DNA from: Deltaproteobacteria bacterium
Lineage (GTDB): Bacteria > Desulfobacterota > Desulfomonilia > Desulfomonilales > Desulfomonilaceae
DNA: 64,000 nucleotides
Assembly (NCBI GenBank): GCA_021777225.1
Contig: JAJYDQ010000005.1
Span: 19,430 to 83,429, forward strand
Direction: 5' to 3'
The notes below the pieces were generated by a model. It saw only the letters and a program-made list of their open reading frames with translations. It had not been told where the DNA came from and searched no databases. This document shows positions 1-9,326 of this stretch, in pieces (within the stretch, counting starts at the first letter, position 1; every line of letters starts with the position of its first letter). The position numbers and the translations under genes are program-made.

Positions 1-759
1 CTGTTGAAAAAGCCCGTCATAGATCATTGGTGGCAAACTGAAACAGCGTGGGCTATCGCCGGTAACTTCCGCGGCCTTGAGTTGTTTCCCATCAGGCCCG
101 GTTCCGCAACCATGCCAATGCCTGGCTACAATATCAAAATTCTTGACCCTGTTACCGCTGAGGAACTAGGCCCTAACCAAAACGGCGTCATAACAGTGAA
201 ACTGCCATTGCCGCCTGCGAACTTGCCCACCCTGTGGAATGACGACAAACGTTTTGAGGAATCTTACGTCAATCCATTTCCAGGTTATTATCTGACTGGA
301 GATGGAGGTTACATCGACGAAGACGGCTACGTCTTTGTCATGGGCCGCATAGATGATGTCATAAATGTTGCAGGGCATCGTTTGTCGACAGGAGGCATGG
401 AAGAAGTTCTGGCAAGACATCCCGATGTGGCGGAATGCGCCGTAGTAGGTGTAGCCGACGATCTCAAAGGTCAGGTACCCGTAGGGTTTGTTGTGCTCAA
501 AGCTGGGGTGACCAAGCCTAAAGAGGAAATAGTTGACGAAGTCATTAAAATGGTTCGTAACGACATCGGAGCGGTCGCTTCATTCAAAAAAACCGTTGTT
601 GTCGATCGTCTTCCCAAAACAAGGTCTGGAAAAGTTCTGAGGGGAACCATGAGGAAGATTGCGGATAATGAAGCGTATTCAGTCCCTTCGACCATCGATG
701 ACCCGGCTACTCTTGATGAAATAGGATCTGCTCTCAAAACGATCGGTTATGCCGTATAG
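1..759 (+). CDS. PrpE-type propionyl/acetyl-CoA synthetase, C-terminal part (5' end outside window)
   Basis: The reading frame is open from the first base, so this is the C-terminal ~252 residues of an AMP-forming acyl-CoA synthetase that activates propionate or acetate to its CoA thioester in the cytoplasm. Seen: the WWQTET adenylate-binding motif near the start, TGDGG, the hinge motif GRIDDVINVAGHRLSTG and the C-terminal KTRSGKVLRG carrying the catalytic, acetylatable Lys. The wording around PMPGYN, LPPANLPTLW and GQVPVGFVVL is that of the PrpE/ACSS3 branch rather than AcsA. One oddity is WWQTETA where the family usually has WWQTETG. It converges on the exonuclease gene and the two overlap by 13 bases. 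Family call firm; substrate uncertain. Confidence 0.88.
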   Translation: MLKKPVIDHWWQTETAWAIAGNFRGLELFPIRPGSATMPMPGYNIKILDPVTAEELGPNQNGVITVKLPLPPANLPTLWNDDKRFEESYVNPFPGYYLTGDGGYIDEDGYVFVMGRIDDVINVAGHRLSTGGMEEVLARHPDVAECAVVGVADDLKGQVPVGFVVLKAGVTKPKEEIVDEVIKMVRNDIGAVASFKKTVVVDRLPKTRSGKVLRGTMRKIADNEAYSVPSTIDDPATLDEIGSALKTIGYAV

Positions 760-1475
760 GAGTCCCGGTCAGAAGAAAAAGCGGCCCTGCTTTGGGCCGC
801 AATCATATCTCTGAGAGTTGATATCCCGACATTCCTGAGCCTTTTGGCAAGAAAGAGGAAAAGATAAGCGGTTTGCATTGCGTCCTCGAGAGCGTCATGC
901 TTTTCGAAAAGCGGCAAACCGTATTTTTTTGCAAGATCATTGAGACCAAAAGACAACCTCGAAACCCGGTCCTCGTAATAGTTTCTTTTTCTGTAGTCTT
1001 CATAAAACTGAGCCATTTTCATGGTGTCAATTACGGGATTCTTTATTGTGCCCCCCAAAAAATTTCTTGTAGCCCGGTTTAGAAAGTTCATGTCAATATT
1101 CACGAAATGCCCAACAATTACTGCGCCACTTGTGAAATCGACAAAATCCGGTAGTGTTTCAGAAAGTGGAGGAGCGTCGATTATCTGGCTTGGTGTAATC
1201 CTGTGGATCAAAGTGCTATCTTTGGGAAGGGGCTTATTAGGCCTTGCATAACAAAAGAAATTTTTGCCCAGGGCAATCCGGAGTTTTTGAACCCGTACGG
1301 CGCCAATAGAGACAATTTCGTCAGTGCGCGGGTCAAGTCCGGTTAACTCTGTATCGAAAACGACAAAATCGTAATCTTCCAGTGACTTATTACGATTAAA
1401 ATCATAAAATTTTTGTCGATTTTTTTTCAGGGTTTCGTGTTTGGATAATCCAAGCCACTTTAGTATGTTGCTCAC
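747..1475 (-). CDS. DnaQ-like 3'-5' exonuclease (DEDDh)
   Basis: A 242-residue exonuclease of the DNA polymerase III epsilon/RNase T superfamily, expected to remove nucleotides from 3' ends using two metal ions. The DEDDh residues can be placed: D41 and E43 in DTELTG, D128 in FVNID, H193 and D198 in HDALED. It starts at a GTG four bases after the stop of the CBS-DUF294 gene, so the two are cotranscribed. Exonuclease plus CBS-DUF294 genes beside acs and acetate-permease genes is a recurrent proteobacterial arrangement (known from other genomes), suggesting a link to acetate metabolism whose mechanism is not established. The last ~18 codons contain a terminator hairpin. Confidence 0.85.
   Translation of the reverse strand: MSNILKWLGLSKHETLKKNRQKFYDFNRNKSLEDYDFVVFDTELTGLDPRTDEIVSIGAVRVQKLRIALGKNFFCYARPNKPLPKDSTLIHRITPSQIIDAPPLSETLPDFVDFTSGAVIVGHFVNIDMNFLNRATRNFLGGTIKNPVIDTMKMAQFYEDYRKRNYYEDRVSRLSFGLNDLAKKYGLPLFEKHDALEDAMQTAYLFLFLAKRLRNVGISTLRDMIAAQSRAAFSSDRDSYTA
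776..800 (-). terminator. Intrinsic terminator lying inside the 3' end of the exonuclease ORF
   Basis: On the minus strand a perfect 7-bp GC stem (GCGGCCC, loop AAAGCA, GGGCCGC) is followed directly by TTTTTCTTCT. It would end the exonuclease/DUF294 transcript, but it falls about 30 bases before the annotated stop codon, within the last coding codons. Confidence 0.65.
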
Positions 1476-1479
1476 GTCA

Positions 1480-3411
1480 TTATTCCAGGACCCTGAATTC
1501 GGTTTTTACATATGCCTGAATCCTGCCAATTACTCCAAAGGCTTCCTTGAGAGTTTGTTTCTCAACGTCTGTAAGTTCCGACGGGTCAATATAATTGTCC
1601 GGCTGTTGACCGGACTCTAGAAGTCTCAATTGATGGATTAAGCGAATTTGTGTTTGAAATTCATAAGCTTCCACAGTTTCTGTATATAATTCATTAGGAA
1701 TGGCTCCAGCTTCTCCGAGCATTCTTAGTCTAGTCAGGGTATTAGTTTCTGTTAGTCCATTTCTTAATGCCATAATTCTGGCAAAGTCAACAAATGGGGT
1801 TAATCCGCGTGTCTTTATGTCAAGTCGGTCTTTGTGTTCTCCATTTTTCTCGACCAGAAAACCTCTGAAAAAAGAAAGGGGTGTCTTGGTGGACATGCAA
1901 TCACGCGCCAGATGCATAAGAAATATGCCTCTATTAGGCGCCTGTATGACGACGTAATCTCTGAGACGCTCCGCAAGTTTTAAATAACCATGCCCAGGCC
2001 TAAAATCGAAGAAAATGGTGGCATGCAAAACAGCTTGGGGTTCCGGCGCGCTCATCCATCTGTCAAAGTAATTCCTCCATACGGCGAAGGGCTTGCGCCA
2101 TTTCGGATTTGACGCCATTATTTCACCCTTACAAAGAGGATAACCGCAGGCTTCGATATGCTGAATGGCGAGATTTCCAAATCGGCGGAAATACAGTTTT
2201 GCTTCTTTAACATGGTCCCAATCTTCAGGGGGTGTTTCATAAATCAAGGCATTGTCCTGGTCCGTCTTGAAAGTCTGTTCCTGCCTACCTTCGCTACCCA
2301 TGAGGATCCAGCAATATGGGTAAGGCGGTGGTCCAACCTGTTTTTCCAGAAGAATGAGGACACGGTTAACTATGTGGTCGTTTAAGGCTGTAATCATGCG
2401 TGCCACGTCGTTGGCTTTAGCTCCTTCTGTTATAAGTTTTCTGACTATGAGCGTGGTCGCTTCAGACAACGGGTAAAGACCTTCTATCTTCGTCTGGGAA
2501 ACGATTTCCCTGTATAATGACATCGGAGAAACGCCTTGATCGACCATGATGTCATGGGTTGACACAACGCCCACGATCTTGTTGCCCTCGTTTACAGCCA
2601 GATGATGCGTTTCAAGGTTCATCATGGTAATCAAAGCGTCGAAGCAAATGGTTTCCGCAGATATTGATTTGACTGGAGATGACATTGCCTCCATTACCGG
2701 GGCCTGTGAACTCAAGCCTTTTGAAACTACTTTGGTCCTGAGATCGTTGTCAGTGACGATACCAATTATGTCTCCTTTTTCATCCGTGACCAGCACGGAG
2801 CCAACGCCGTTTTCAGTCATGCTCGTGGCTGCGCTCTGAATCGTGTCCGAGGCCGCTACTACTTCTAGAGGCCTTTTTAATATGTCTTTAACTCTCGAAG
2901 AGAAAAGCCGCAAACCCTCTTCCGATCTGGGCTCTAACTTTTGACTCCGTAATTCTTCATACGCGATATCCATTACGTCACTTGAGAATTTTTCCCATAG
3001 ATGTCCGGCAAAAGTTGGGATTCTCTTCAGGAGATCCAGAAAGATTTCCTTTTCGAGTAGATAGCAGAATGTATCTTCAATCGCTTCAACGGTAAACAGG
3101 GACTTGACTCCACGAATAATGGACAGTGCGCCAAATTGACTGCCCTCGCCTCTTACATCCTGAAGGATTGACCTGTTCTCCGAATCTATGAGGTTGATTT
3201 TTATGGCTCCGCGAAAGATCAGAAAAAGGTGGGAAAGTTGAGATACATTCTGTTCCAGTATGACAGAGCCCTTTTCAAAAAAGTCAACGGACATCCTTTT
3301 GGAAATTCTCTCAAGGACCTGCTCCTCAAGGTCGCTGAAAGGCCTGATCGATTTGAGAAATTCTAGAACCGCTTCTGGGTCCGCCTTATGCGAATCATTT
3401 TTTTGCGGCAT
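1480..3411 (-). CDS. cNMP-binding/CBS/DUF294 nucleotidyltransferase-like signalling protein (intact NTase motif)
   Basis: A 643-residue soluble regulator. Domains in order: a Crp-like cyclic-nucleotide-binding fold (~20-140), a CBS pair (~175-295), a GlnD-type nucleotidyltransferase domain (DUF294, ~320-470) and its C-terminal helical domain (~490-643). The NTase signature is intact: GSEGR at 372-376 and TDQD at 383-386. The phosphate-binding cassette of the first domain is atypical (FGALSIIRG, without the usual Glu and Arg), so cAMP binding is doubtful; adenosine nucleotides are the expected CBS ligands. It precedes the exonuclease in one transcript and follows a paralogue. It is probably a sensor of energy or nucleotide state in acetate activation; this is inference from neighbourhood. 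Confidence 0.85.
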   Translation of the reverse strand: MPQKNDSHKADPEAVLEFLKSIRPFSDLEEQVLERISKRMSVDFFEKGSVILEQNVSQLSHLFLIFRGAIKINLIDSENRSILQDVRGEGSQFGALSIIRGVKSLFTVEAIEDTFCYLLEKEIFLDLLKRIPTFAGHLWEKFSSDVMDIAYEELRSQKLEPRSEEGLRLFSSRVKDILKRPLEVVAASDTIQSAATSMTENGVGSVLVTDEKGDIIGIVTDNDLRTKVVSKGLSSQAPVMEAMSSPVKSISAETICFDALITMMNLETHHLAVNEGNKIVGVVSTHDIMVDQGVSPMSLYREIVSQTKIEGLYPLSEATTLIVRKLITEGAKANDVARMITALNDHIVNRVLILLEKQVGPPPYPYCWILMGSEGRQEQTFKTDQDNALIYETPPEDWDHVKEAKLYFRRFGNLAIQHIEACGYPLCKGEIMASNPKWRKPFAVWRNYFDRWMSAPEPQAVLHATIFFDFRPGHGYLKLAERLRDYVVIQAPNRGIFLMHLARDCMSTKTPLSFFRGFLVEKNGEHKDRLDIKTRGLTPFVDFARIMALRNGLTETNTLTRLRMLGEAGAIPNELYTETVEAYEFQTQIRLIHQLRLLESGQQPDNYIDPSELTDVEKQTLKEAFGVIGRIQAYVKTEFRVLE

Positions 3412-3470
3412 GAATCGCTCCTCTCTAAAAAAACCGAATTCGTTTCAAACCTCGGGTTCTTACAAACTAT

Positions 3471-5390
3471 TTATAAGAACGCTTCTTTTACAATTACCTG
3501 AAACCGACCAATCAAGGCAAAAGTTTCTTTGAGAGTTCTTTTTTCGAGTTCAGTTAAGTCCATTTGATCAATTGTATAGCTTGGAACAGTATTGACAGCG
3601 AGCGATCGCAATTGGTTCATCAGAATCAACTGGGTTTGAAATTCATATGCTTCCAGGGCTTCAGAGCAAAGATCTTCACTTATAGCGCCCGCATGCGCCA
3701 ACGATTTTAGTCGTGTCAACGTGTTTGTTTCGGTAACCTGATATTTGAAGGACATTATTCTTGCAAAATCGGTAAAGGGCTCAGCCAGGCGGTTTTCCAA
3801 ATCAAGTCTGTGGAGTTGAGTTCCATCAGCTTCCACAATCGTGTTCCTGAAAAAGGACACGGGCGGCTTAATGCTTAAAAACTCTTCCGCCAGACCCTTC
3901 ATAAAATTCTTGCTGCAGGCTATCCTTTCAAACAGCAAACTTTTAAGAGATGTGGAAACTTTATCTTCTCTTGGGACAGCGCGCATATCCAGAAAATTCT
4001 TGGCAATCGCAATCTCGGGAGGAATAGGGTTGTGTGTCCATTCGTCAATATAGCTCGACCAAACATCAATTGGCTTGCGCCACCTTGGATTGCCTGCGGA
4101 TATCTTTAATCTAAGAGTGTCTCCGAAACAACTGGAGAAAAAATCATTTAGTCGCTCCGTGATGTTTTCCAGACACATTTCTTTTTCATCGGCGCCAAGT
4201 GAATTCTGATCATTGTTATAAACCGCCAGATAATCATAGACAGGGACAAAGGTCTGTTCCATTCTGGCGGCCCTTCCAAGAAGTATGAAACTAGGCCTGA
4301 AAGGGCCCAATTCCGGGCAGCGAGCAATCAAATCGAGCGCTCTTCTGAATATTCCGTCATGAAGCAGAGTGATCACGTTGGTACAGTGGCTGGCCTTGGC
4401 TCCTTCTTCCATCAAATTTCGGATCATGCCCGGAGTATTGCGAGTCAGCGAATTCATAGCTTCAGGGGTTTCCCCGGATTTTATCTCACGCAATATAATT
4501 ATCGGTGAGGTTATCTGATGGACCATGATATCCCGTTTTGTAACGATACCAACCACTTCATTTCCCTGAGTGGCCGGGAGGTGATTAATCCGCTCCCTCA
4601 CCATCCTCAGCGCAGCCTCAAACAGTCTTGCCTCAACTGGAATAGTCCTGATTGGCGCCGACATGATACGCTCGACCGGCAGTTTGTAATTGAGGCCACG
4701 GGCTACCACTTTTGAGCGGAGGTCCTTTTTTGTGACTATCCCGATGATCTTTTCGGAGTTGTCCCTGATAAGGACTGAGCCGATGCTGAATTGTGTCATG
4801 GTCTCGGCCACTTGCTGAATGGTTGAGTTCAAGTCTGTAACGTGAAAATTGGGCCTTATAATGTCAGAAACGCGAATAGTGAAATAATCAAAACGCTTGA
4901 GGCCGATAGTGCGAATTCGTTCGTTTCTAGTTTCCGAATAAGCATGCGAAATTCTGTCTTTTTGAAACTCGTTCCGGAAGAATTTATCGAACGAAGGCTG
5001 TTCTGATGCTAGCTTGAGAAATATGTCCCGAGGCAGCAAGAAGCAAAAAGTATCTTCCAGCGCCTCAACAGTAACATCAGGTTTTTGGTCCGCCAAAAGC
5101 CATGATCCTCCCAACATTTCTCCTTCACCGCCAATGCTCTTGAGCGTGAAGGAGTCTCCTTCGCTCCGAATAAAAACCCTCACACTACCTTTCTGGATGA
5201 TGTGTAGGTGGGGAACATCGGTAAAATGCGGTCCAAAAATTGGAGCGCCTTTGGGGTAAAATTCGACCTCAAGATCTCCGACAATGTCTTGGATTAATGA
5301 AAGACCAAGCTCTTTGAATGGAGAAAACCTCCCCAGAAATTGAACGGCGACCTTAGATTGTACAGTGTAGCCCTTTGAATTGTCGATCAT
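3471..5390 (-). CDS. cNMP-binding/CBS/DUF294 paralogue with degenerate NTase motif
   Basis: About 639 residues with the same four-part architecture as the downstream gene (Crp-like fold, CBS pair, DUF294, DUF294 C-terminal domain), so the pair probably arose by duplication. The nucleotidyltransferase signature has decayed: GSEGR is replaced by GRAAR and TDQDN by PVYDY, removing at least one metal-binding Asp, while the later NPRWRKP segment is kept. It may be a non-catalytic partner of the intact paralogue. The start is uncertain. The ATG at 5390 fits the domain boundary; an upstream in-frame TTG at 5519 has a better GAGG site eight bases away and would add 43 residues unlike the family. Confidence 0.8.
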   Translation of the reverse strand: MIDNSKGYTVQSKVAVQFLGRFSPFKELGLSLIQDIVGDLEVEFYPKGAPIFGPHFTDVPHLHIIQKGSVRVFIRSEGDSFTLKSIGGEGEMLGGSWLLADQKPDVTVEALEDTFCFLLPRDIFLKLASEQPSFDKFFRNEFQKDRISHAYSETRNERIRTIGLKRFDYFTIRVSDIIRPNFHVTDLNSTIQQVAETMTQFSIGSVLIRDNSEKIIGIVTKKDLRSKVVARGLNYKLPVERIMSAPIRTIPVEARLFEAALRMVRERINHLPATQGNEVVGIVTKRDIMVHQITSPIIILREIKSGETPEAMNSLTRNTPGMIRNLMEEGAKASHCTNVITLLHDGIFRRALDLIARCPELGPFRPSFILLGRAARMEQTFVPVYDYLAVYNNDQNSLGADEKEMCLENITERLNDFFSSCFGDTLRLKISAGNPRWRKPIDVWSSYIDEWTHNPIPPEIAIAKNFLDMRAVPREDKVSTSLKSLLFERIACSKNFMKGLAEEFLSIKPPVSFFRNTIVEADGTQLHRLDLENRLAEPFTDFARIMSFKYQVTETNTLTRLKSLAHAGAISEDLCSEALEAYEFQTQLILMNQLRSLAVNTVPSYTIDQMDLTELEKRTLKETFALIGRFQVIVKEAFL

Positions 5391-5993
5391 GATATTTCTC
5401 GACTGGACCGGCTGACTGTTCGCGTTTGAATTGCAATAGACAGGTCTAAGTGATACGCCCTCGACGCAAAAAAAGCAAACGACGATTTGAAATGAGAAGA
5501 TTTCCCTATTATGGACCAATATGTATTCCTCATCTCTCTAATATCGTAACTGAAATCGTTCAACTTTTGTGGAAGATCCGGTTGTGGCTATTTTAACATG
5601 CTTGACAATGACCGCCTTCCCATTGTAACAAGATAGTAATGTCAACTTCAGACAAATCATCAATCCTGTCCGAATAAAATGCGAGGCCGAAGCGGGATCT
5701 CGTGACAATAGTGTTCGCGTGGATGTTTTCGGTGGCTCCGGGGACATAAAATTTCCTGGCGCCATGCGAATTGTTTACGGTCGCCGGTATTCCAAAAAAA
5801 TTGTGTTTGTGGAGCGAGTGCAAATTTCTCGGCTTTTAGCCATGTCTATTATAAGTGGCTTGGTAGGTAGCGATCCGGAAAAAGCTCTTTAGCTAATTCA
5901 ATGAAAGGGGGAATGAGATAACCTAAGGGGATATAATGGGAATAACTTTGTCAAGTCTCTACCTAAACAGTAACCAGAAAGGAGGGTTTGCTC
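5391..5993. other. Divergent regulatory region between DUF294 and acsA
   Basis: No convincing gene is seen; short minus-strand frames of about 75 codons lack ribosome sites and known motifs. The acsA side holds a TATAAT at 5932-5937 without a matching -35, compatible with an activated promoter, and a strong GGAGG at 5981-5985. The DUF294 side carries the possible TTG start at 5519. Confidence 0.4.
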
Positions 5994-7952
5994 ATGGAGA
6001 ATGCCCCAAAGTGGTATGATGTCCATCTTGAAGGGTACAAAAAAGTGGCCTACGTGAAGGGGATGGATCAGTATAACGATATGTACAGAAGGTCACTCGA
6101 AGATGTTGACAACTTTTGGGCCGAACAGGCAAGAGAGTATCTCACCTGGGACAAAGAGTGGGATTCCGTGCTCAATTATGATTTCCACAAAGCAAATATC
6201 GAATGGTTTGCGGGTGGGAAACTCAACGCTTGCTATAATGCCCTGGACCGACATATCGATCAGTTGAAGAACAAGGTCGCCTACTACTGGGAAGGTGACA
6301 ACCCGGCGGAATCAAAGACGGTCACTTACCTCGACCTTTACAAGGATGTGAACAAATTCGCCGCCGCCCTGCTTGCTAAAGGCGTCAAGAAGGGCGATCG
6401 GGTTATCATTTATCTGCCGATGATTGTGGAATTGTCAATAGCCATGCTGGCTTGCGCCAGGATCGGGGCCGTTCATTGTGTTATTTTCGGCGGTTTCAGC
6501 GCGGAATCAATAGCTAGCCGTATTCATGATTGCGGCGCAAAAGTGGTCATCACCGTTGATGGAGGATACCGCGGCGGAAAAGTTCTTCAGTTGAAAAAAA
6601 CCGTGGACGATGCTTTACAGCAATGCCCCGGAATAGAGACGGTTGTAGTATTGAATAGATGTGGCCTGGATCTCAAACTGGACCCCAAAAAGGAATTTTG
6701 GTGGCACGAATTAGTTTCAGACCCCAAACTACCGGCGTATGTGAAACCTGAAACGATGGACGCCGAGGACCCGCTATTCATTCTTTATACAAGCGGTAGC
6801 ACAGGGAAACCCAAAGGTGTTTTACACACTCACGCAGGGTACCTTCTTTACGCTGCCATGACGTGTAAACTGGTGTTTGACATCAAGCCTAATGAGACGT
6901 TTTGGTGCACCGCCGACATAGGCTGGATTACAGGTCACACATACATTGTTTACGGACCTTTGATTGACGGATTCACGAGCGTCATGTTTGAAGGCATTCC
7001 AACTTATCCGGGCTTTGACCGGTACTGGGAAATTGTCGCCAAAAGAAAGGTAGACAAATTTTATACAGCGCCAACGGTAATCCGTTCACTAGCCAAAGAG
7101 GGAGAAACGCATGTCCAAAAGCATGATGTTTCGTCCCTGAAACTTCTTGGGACGGTCGGGGAACCGATAAACCCGGAGGCGTGGAGATGGTACTTCCACC
7201 ATGTCGGTCGTGATTGGTGTCCAATAGTGGACACATGGTGGCAAACCGAAACAGGTGGGCATATGATGACTCCACTACCCGGAGTCGCTCCAATCAAGCC
7301 TGGGTCATGCTCATTCCCGTTCTTTGGCGTAGATCCGGTGATTTTGGACCCAGAGACTGGAGAGGAAGTTACAGTACCTAATCAGGAGGGCGCTCTGTTC
7401 ATCAAGAAACCGTGGCCCGGAATGGCCAGAACGGTGTACGGAGATCATGATCGTTTCGTCGACACTTATTTTTCAAGGGTCCCAGGATTGTATTTTACTG
7501 GTGACGGAGCCAAAAAGGATGAAGACGGTTTCTTCTGGATTACTGGAAGAATAGACGACGTGCTTAACGTTTCAGGTCATAGGCTTGGGACAGCGGAGGT
7601 TGAGTCTGCGCTAGTGCTCCACCCAAAAGTCGCGGAAGCAGCGGTTGTCGGTTTCCCGCATGAAATAAAGGGACAGGGCATTTACGCTTTCGTTACGGTG
7701 AACACAGGCGTGGAAAAGACCGATGAATTGAAGAAGGAACTGGTTAAGCTAGTTCGGACGCAAATCGGCCCCATCGCTTCACCGGACGCTATCCAGTGGG
7801 CAGATGGATTACCAAAGACACGAAGTGGCAAAATTATGCGTCGTTTACTAAAGAAGATCGCGGCTGGAACAGTCGAAGACCTTGGTGATACCACAACGCT
7901 TGCAGATCCGACAATTGTGGCGCATCTGGTAAATGATCGCGTAACTATCTAA
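5994..7952 (+). CDS. acsA: Acetyl-CoA synthetase (AMP-forming)
   Basis: A full-length 652-residue enzyme making acetyl-CoA from acetate, ATP and CoA through acetyl-AMP. Seen: the P-loop YTSGSTGKPKG, GTVGEPINPEAW, the acetate-pocket/adenine motif WWQTETGGHMM, TGDGA, the hinge GRIDDVLNVSGHRLGTAE and the C-terminal PKTRSGKIMRR with the catalytic Lys that lysine acetyltransferases modify in other bacteria. The ATG at 5994 was chosen because GGAGG lies eight bases upstream; the frame opens slightly earlier. Length matches the family. It is followed by a deacetylase of the AcuC type, which in Bacillus reactivates acetylated AcsA, and then by a degenerate Acs paralogue, so post-translational control is likely. 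Confidence 0.95.
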   Translation: MENAPKWYDVHLEGYKKVAYVKGMDQYNDMYRRSLEDVDNFWAEQAREYLTWDKEWDSVLNYDFHKANIEWFAGGKLNACYNALDRHIDQLKNKVAYYWEGDNPAESKTVTYLDLYKDVNKFAAALLAKGVKKGDRVIIYLPMIVELSIAMLACARIGAVHCVIFGGFSAESIASRIHDCGAKVVITVDGGYRGGKVLQLKKTVDDALQQCPGIETVVVLNRCGLDLKLDPKKEFWWHELVSDPKLPAYVKPETMDAEDPLFILYTSGSTGKPKGVLHTHAGYLLYAAMTCKLVFDIKPNETFWCTADIGWITGHTYIVYGPLIDGFTSVMFEGIPTYPGFDRYWEIVAKRKVDKFYTAPTVIRSLAKEGETHVQKHDVSSLKLLGTVGEPINPEAWRWYFHHVGRDWCPIVDTWWQTETGGHMMTPLPGVAPIKPGSCSFPFFGVDPVILDPETGEEVTVPNQEGALFIKKPWPGMARTVYGDHDRFVDTYFSRVPGLYFTGDGAKKDEDGFFWITGRIDDVLNVSGHRLGTAEVESALVLHPKVAEAAVVGFPHEIKGQGIYAFVTVNTGVEKTDELKKELVKLVRTQIGPIASPDAIQWADGLPKTRSGKIMRRLLKKIAAGTVEDLGDTTTLADPTIVAHLVNDRVTI

Positions 7953-7984
7953 TTAATTTGTAGATTCAACAGGTCCATCTGGTA

Positions 7985-8020
7985 GCCTGACCGGCCTGTC
8001 TATCAGGAAGCTGGTCAGGC
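7985..8020 (+). terminator. Candidate terminator hairpin after acsA
   Basis: GCCTGACC at 7985-7992 pairs with GGTCAGGC at 8013-8020, with a further inner GCCTG/CAGG pairing. The downstream tract is only weakly T-rich, so termination or attenuation ahead of the deacetylase gene is possible rather than clear. Confidence 0.4.
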
Positions 8021-8129
8021 CCCAGACCTTCTTTAAACGGAAACACCAAAACGCTTGCCAAATTGCCACGAATAGCGCTAGTTTTCATTGCTGGACAATT
8101 TATTGTTTCCGAGTTGAGGCCCAACTAAT

Positions 8130-9167
8130 TTGACTCTAAAGGTCGGAGTAATTCGTGACGCTAAATACCTGGAACATAAGCCTGGACTTGTGCATCCTGA
8201 GAGCCCCAGTCGTTTGCGAAGCGTCTACAGAATGCTCGACAAAGACTTTGGGAACCGGCTTGTTCAAATAGAACCCAAACTCGCCACTCTTGAACAGATC
8301 CAGATGGCCCATACTCCCTCCTATATAGACCTAATCATGAGCACAGCGGAGAGAGATTTTACACCACTGTCTTCAGATACATTCGTCAGCGCCAAATCTT
8401 ATCTAGCGGCCTGGTTGGCGGCTGGCGCCGGTGTAGCCGCAATAGACGCTCTAATGGCCGAAGAAGTGCGGGCGTGTTTTGCTCTTGTTAGGCCACCAGG
8501 GCATCATGCGTTGGCTGACCGCGCTGGGGGGTTCTGCATTTTTAACAATCTGGGGATCGCTGCAAAATACGCGATGGAAAGATATGGCCTCGAACGAATA
8601 CTTATTATAGATTGGGATATTCATCACGGTAATGCGCTTCAGGAACTGTTCTACAAAGATCGCCGTGTGCTCTATTTTTCGAGTCATTATATGGGCTGGT
8701 ATCCTAATACAGGTCACTGGGAAGAAACCGGAGAGGGTGAAGGGCTTGGGTACACCGTTAATGTGCCAGTCCCAAAGGAACTCAAGGATGAAGATATAAT
8801 TTGTGTCTACCAAAACGCCCTTAATCCAATAGTGCGAAAATTCAAGCCTCAGCTCATTATGGTCGCAGCCGGGTTCGACGCTCATGAGCGAGACCCACTG
8901 GGACGGACGAGGCTAACTGAAAAGGCTTACAGCAGCCTTACTCAAATTGTCCTCCAGTTGTCGGACGCAGGTAATGGAGCGCCGTTGTTCTTCTCGCTGG
9001 AAGGTGGATATGACAGTCGAGCCCTTGCTAATTCCGTAAGAGAAGTGCTTGGCATGTTGGCTTTTCAGGGTAGAAGGGAGAGAATATCAATTCCGACCAC
9101 TGGACGGGCTGAAGAAATATTGCAAAGATTAAGGCGGACGCACCGCAAACACGGAATTTGGGTCTAG
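8130..9167 (+). CDS. AcuC-like class I histone-deacetylase-family protein
   Basis: A 345-residue zinc-dependent deacetylase of the arginase/deacetylase fold. Seen: the paired active-site histidines in RPPGHHA, GGFCIFNN, the metal ligands in DWDIHHGN, a further metal ligand in AAGFDAHERDPLG, and the catalytic-Tyr motif EGGYDS. It starts at TTG with GAGG ten bases upstream. Position between acetyl-CoA synthetase and a degenerate Acs paralogue parallels Bacillus, where AcuC sits beside acsA and removes acetyl groups from its catalytic Lys (known). Inferred substrate here is acetylated AcsA, possibly also the PrpE-type enzyme. No GNAT-type acetyltransferase is seen nearby. Acetylpolyamine hydrolase activity is an alternative. 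Confidence 0.88.
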   Translation: MTLKVGVIRDAKYLEHKPGLVHPESPSRLRSVYRMLDKDFGNRLVQIEPKLATLEQIQMAHTPSYIDLIMSTAERDFTPLSSDTFVSAKSYLAAWLAAGAGVAAIDALMAEEVRACFALVRPPGHHALADRAGGFCIFNNLGIAAKYAMERYGLERILIIDWDIHHGNALQELFYKDRRVLYFSSHYMGWYPNTGHWEETGEGEGLGYTVNVPVPKELKDEDIICVYQNALNPIVRKFKPQLIMVAAGFDAHERDPLGRTRLTEKAYSSLTQIVLQLSDAGNGAPLFFSLEGGYDSRALANSVREVLGMLAFQGRRERISIPTTGRAEEILQRLRRTHRKHGIWV

Positions 9168-9326
9168 TGACATGTCGGATTTATTTGATGCGGGTATAAC
9201 GATTATATATCATTAAAATGTGTGGGTATTTTGGACGGCGCCGAATTGGAAGCGCCGGCGATCGGGCGATAAACCTTGCTGACACTCTTGAATATTGTAA
9301 CTTCAAGGAAACTATTCAGTAGAAAG

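Noticed and set aside
5538..5823. Minus-strand frames of ~75 codons between DUF294 and acsA
   Set aside because: No ribosome site, no motif, and overlapping frames of equal length; treated as control region.
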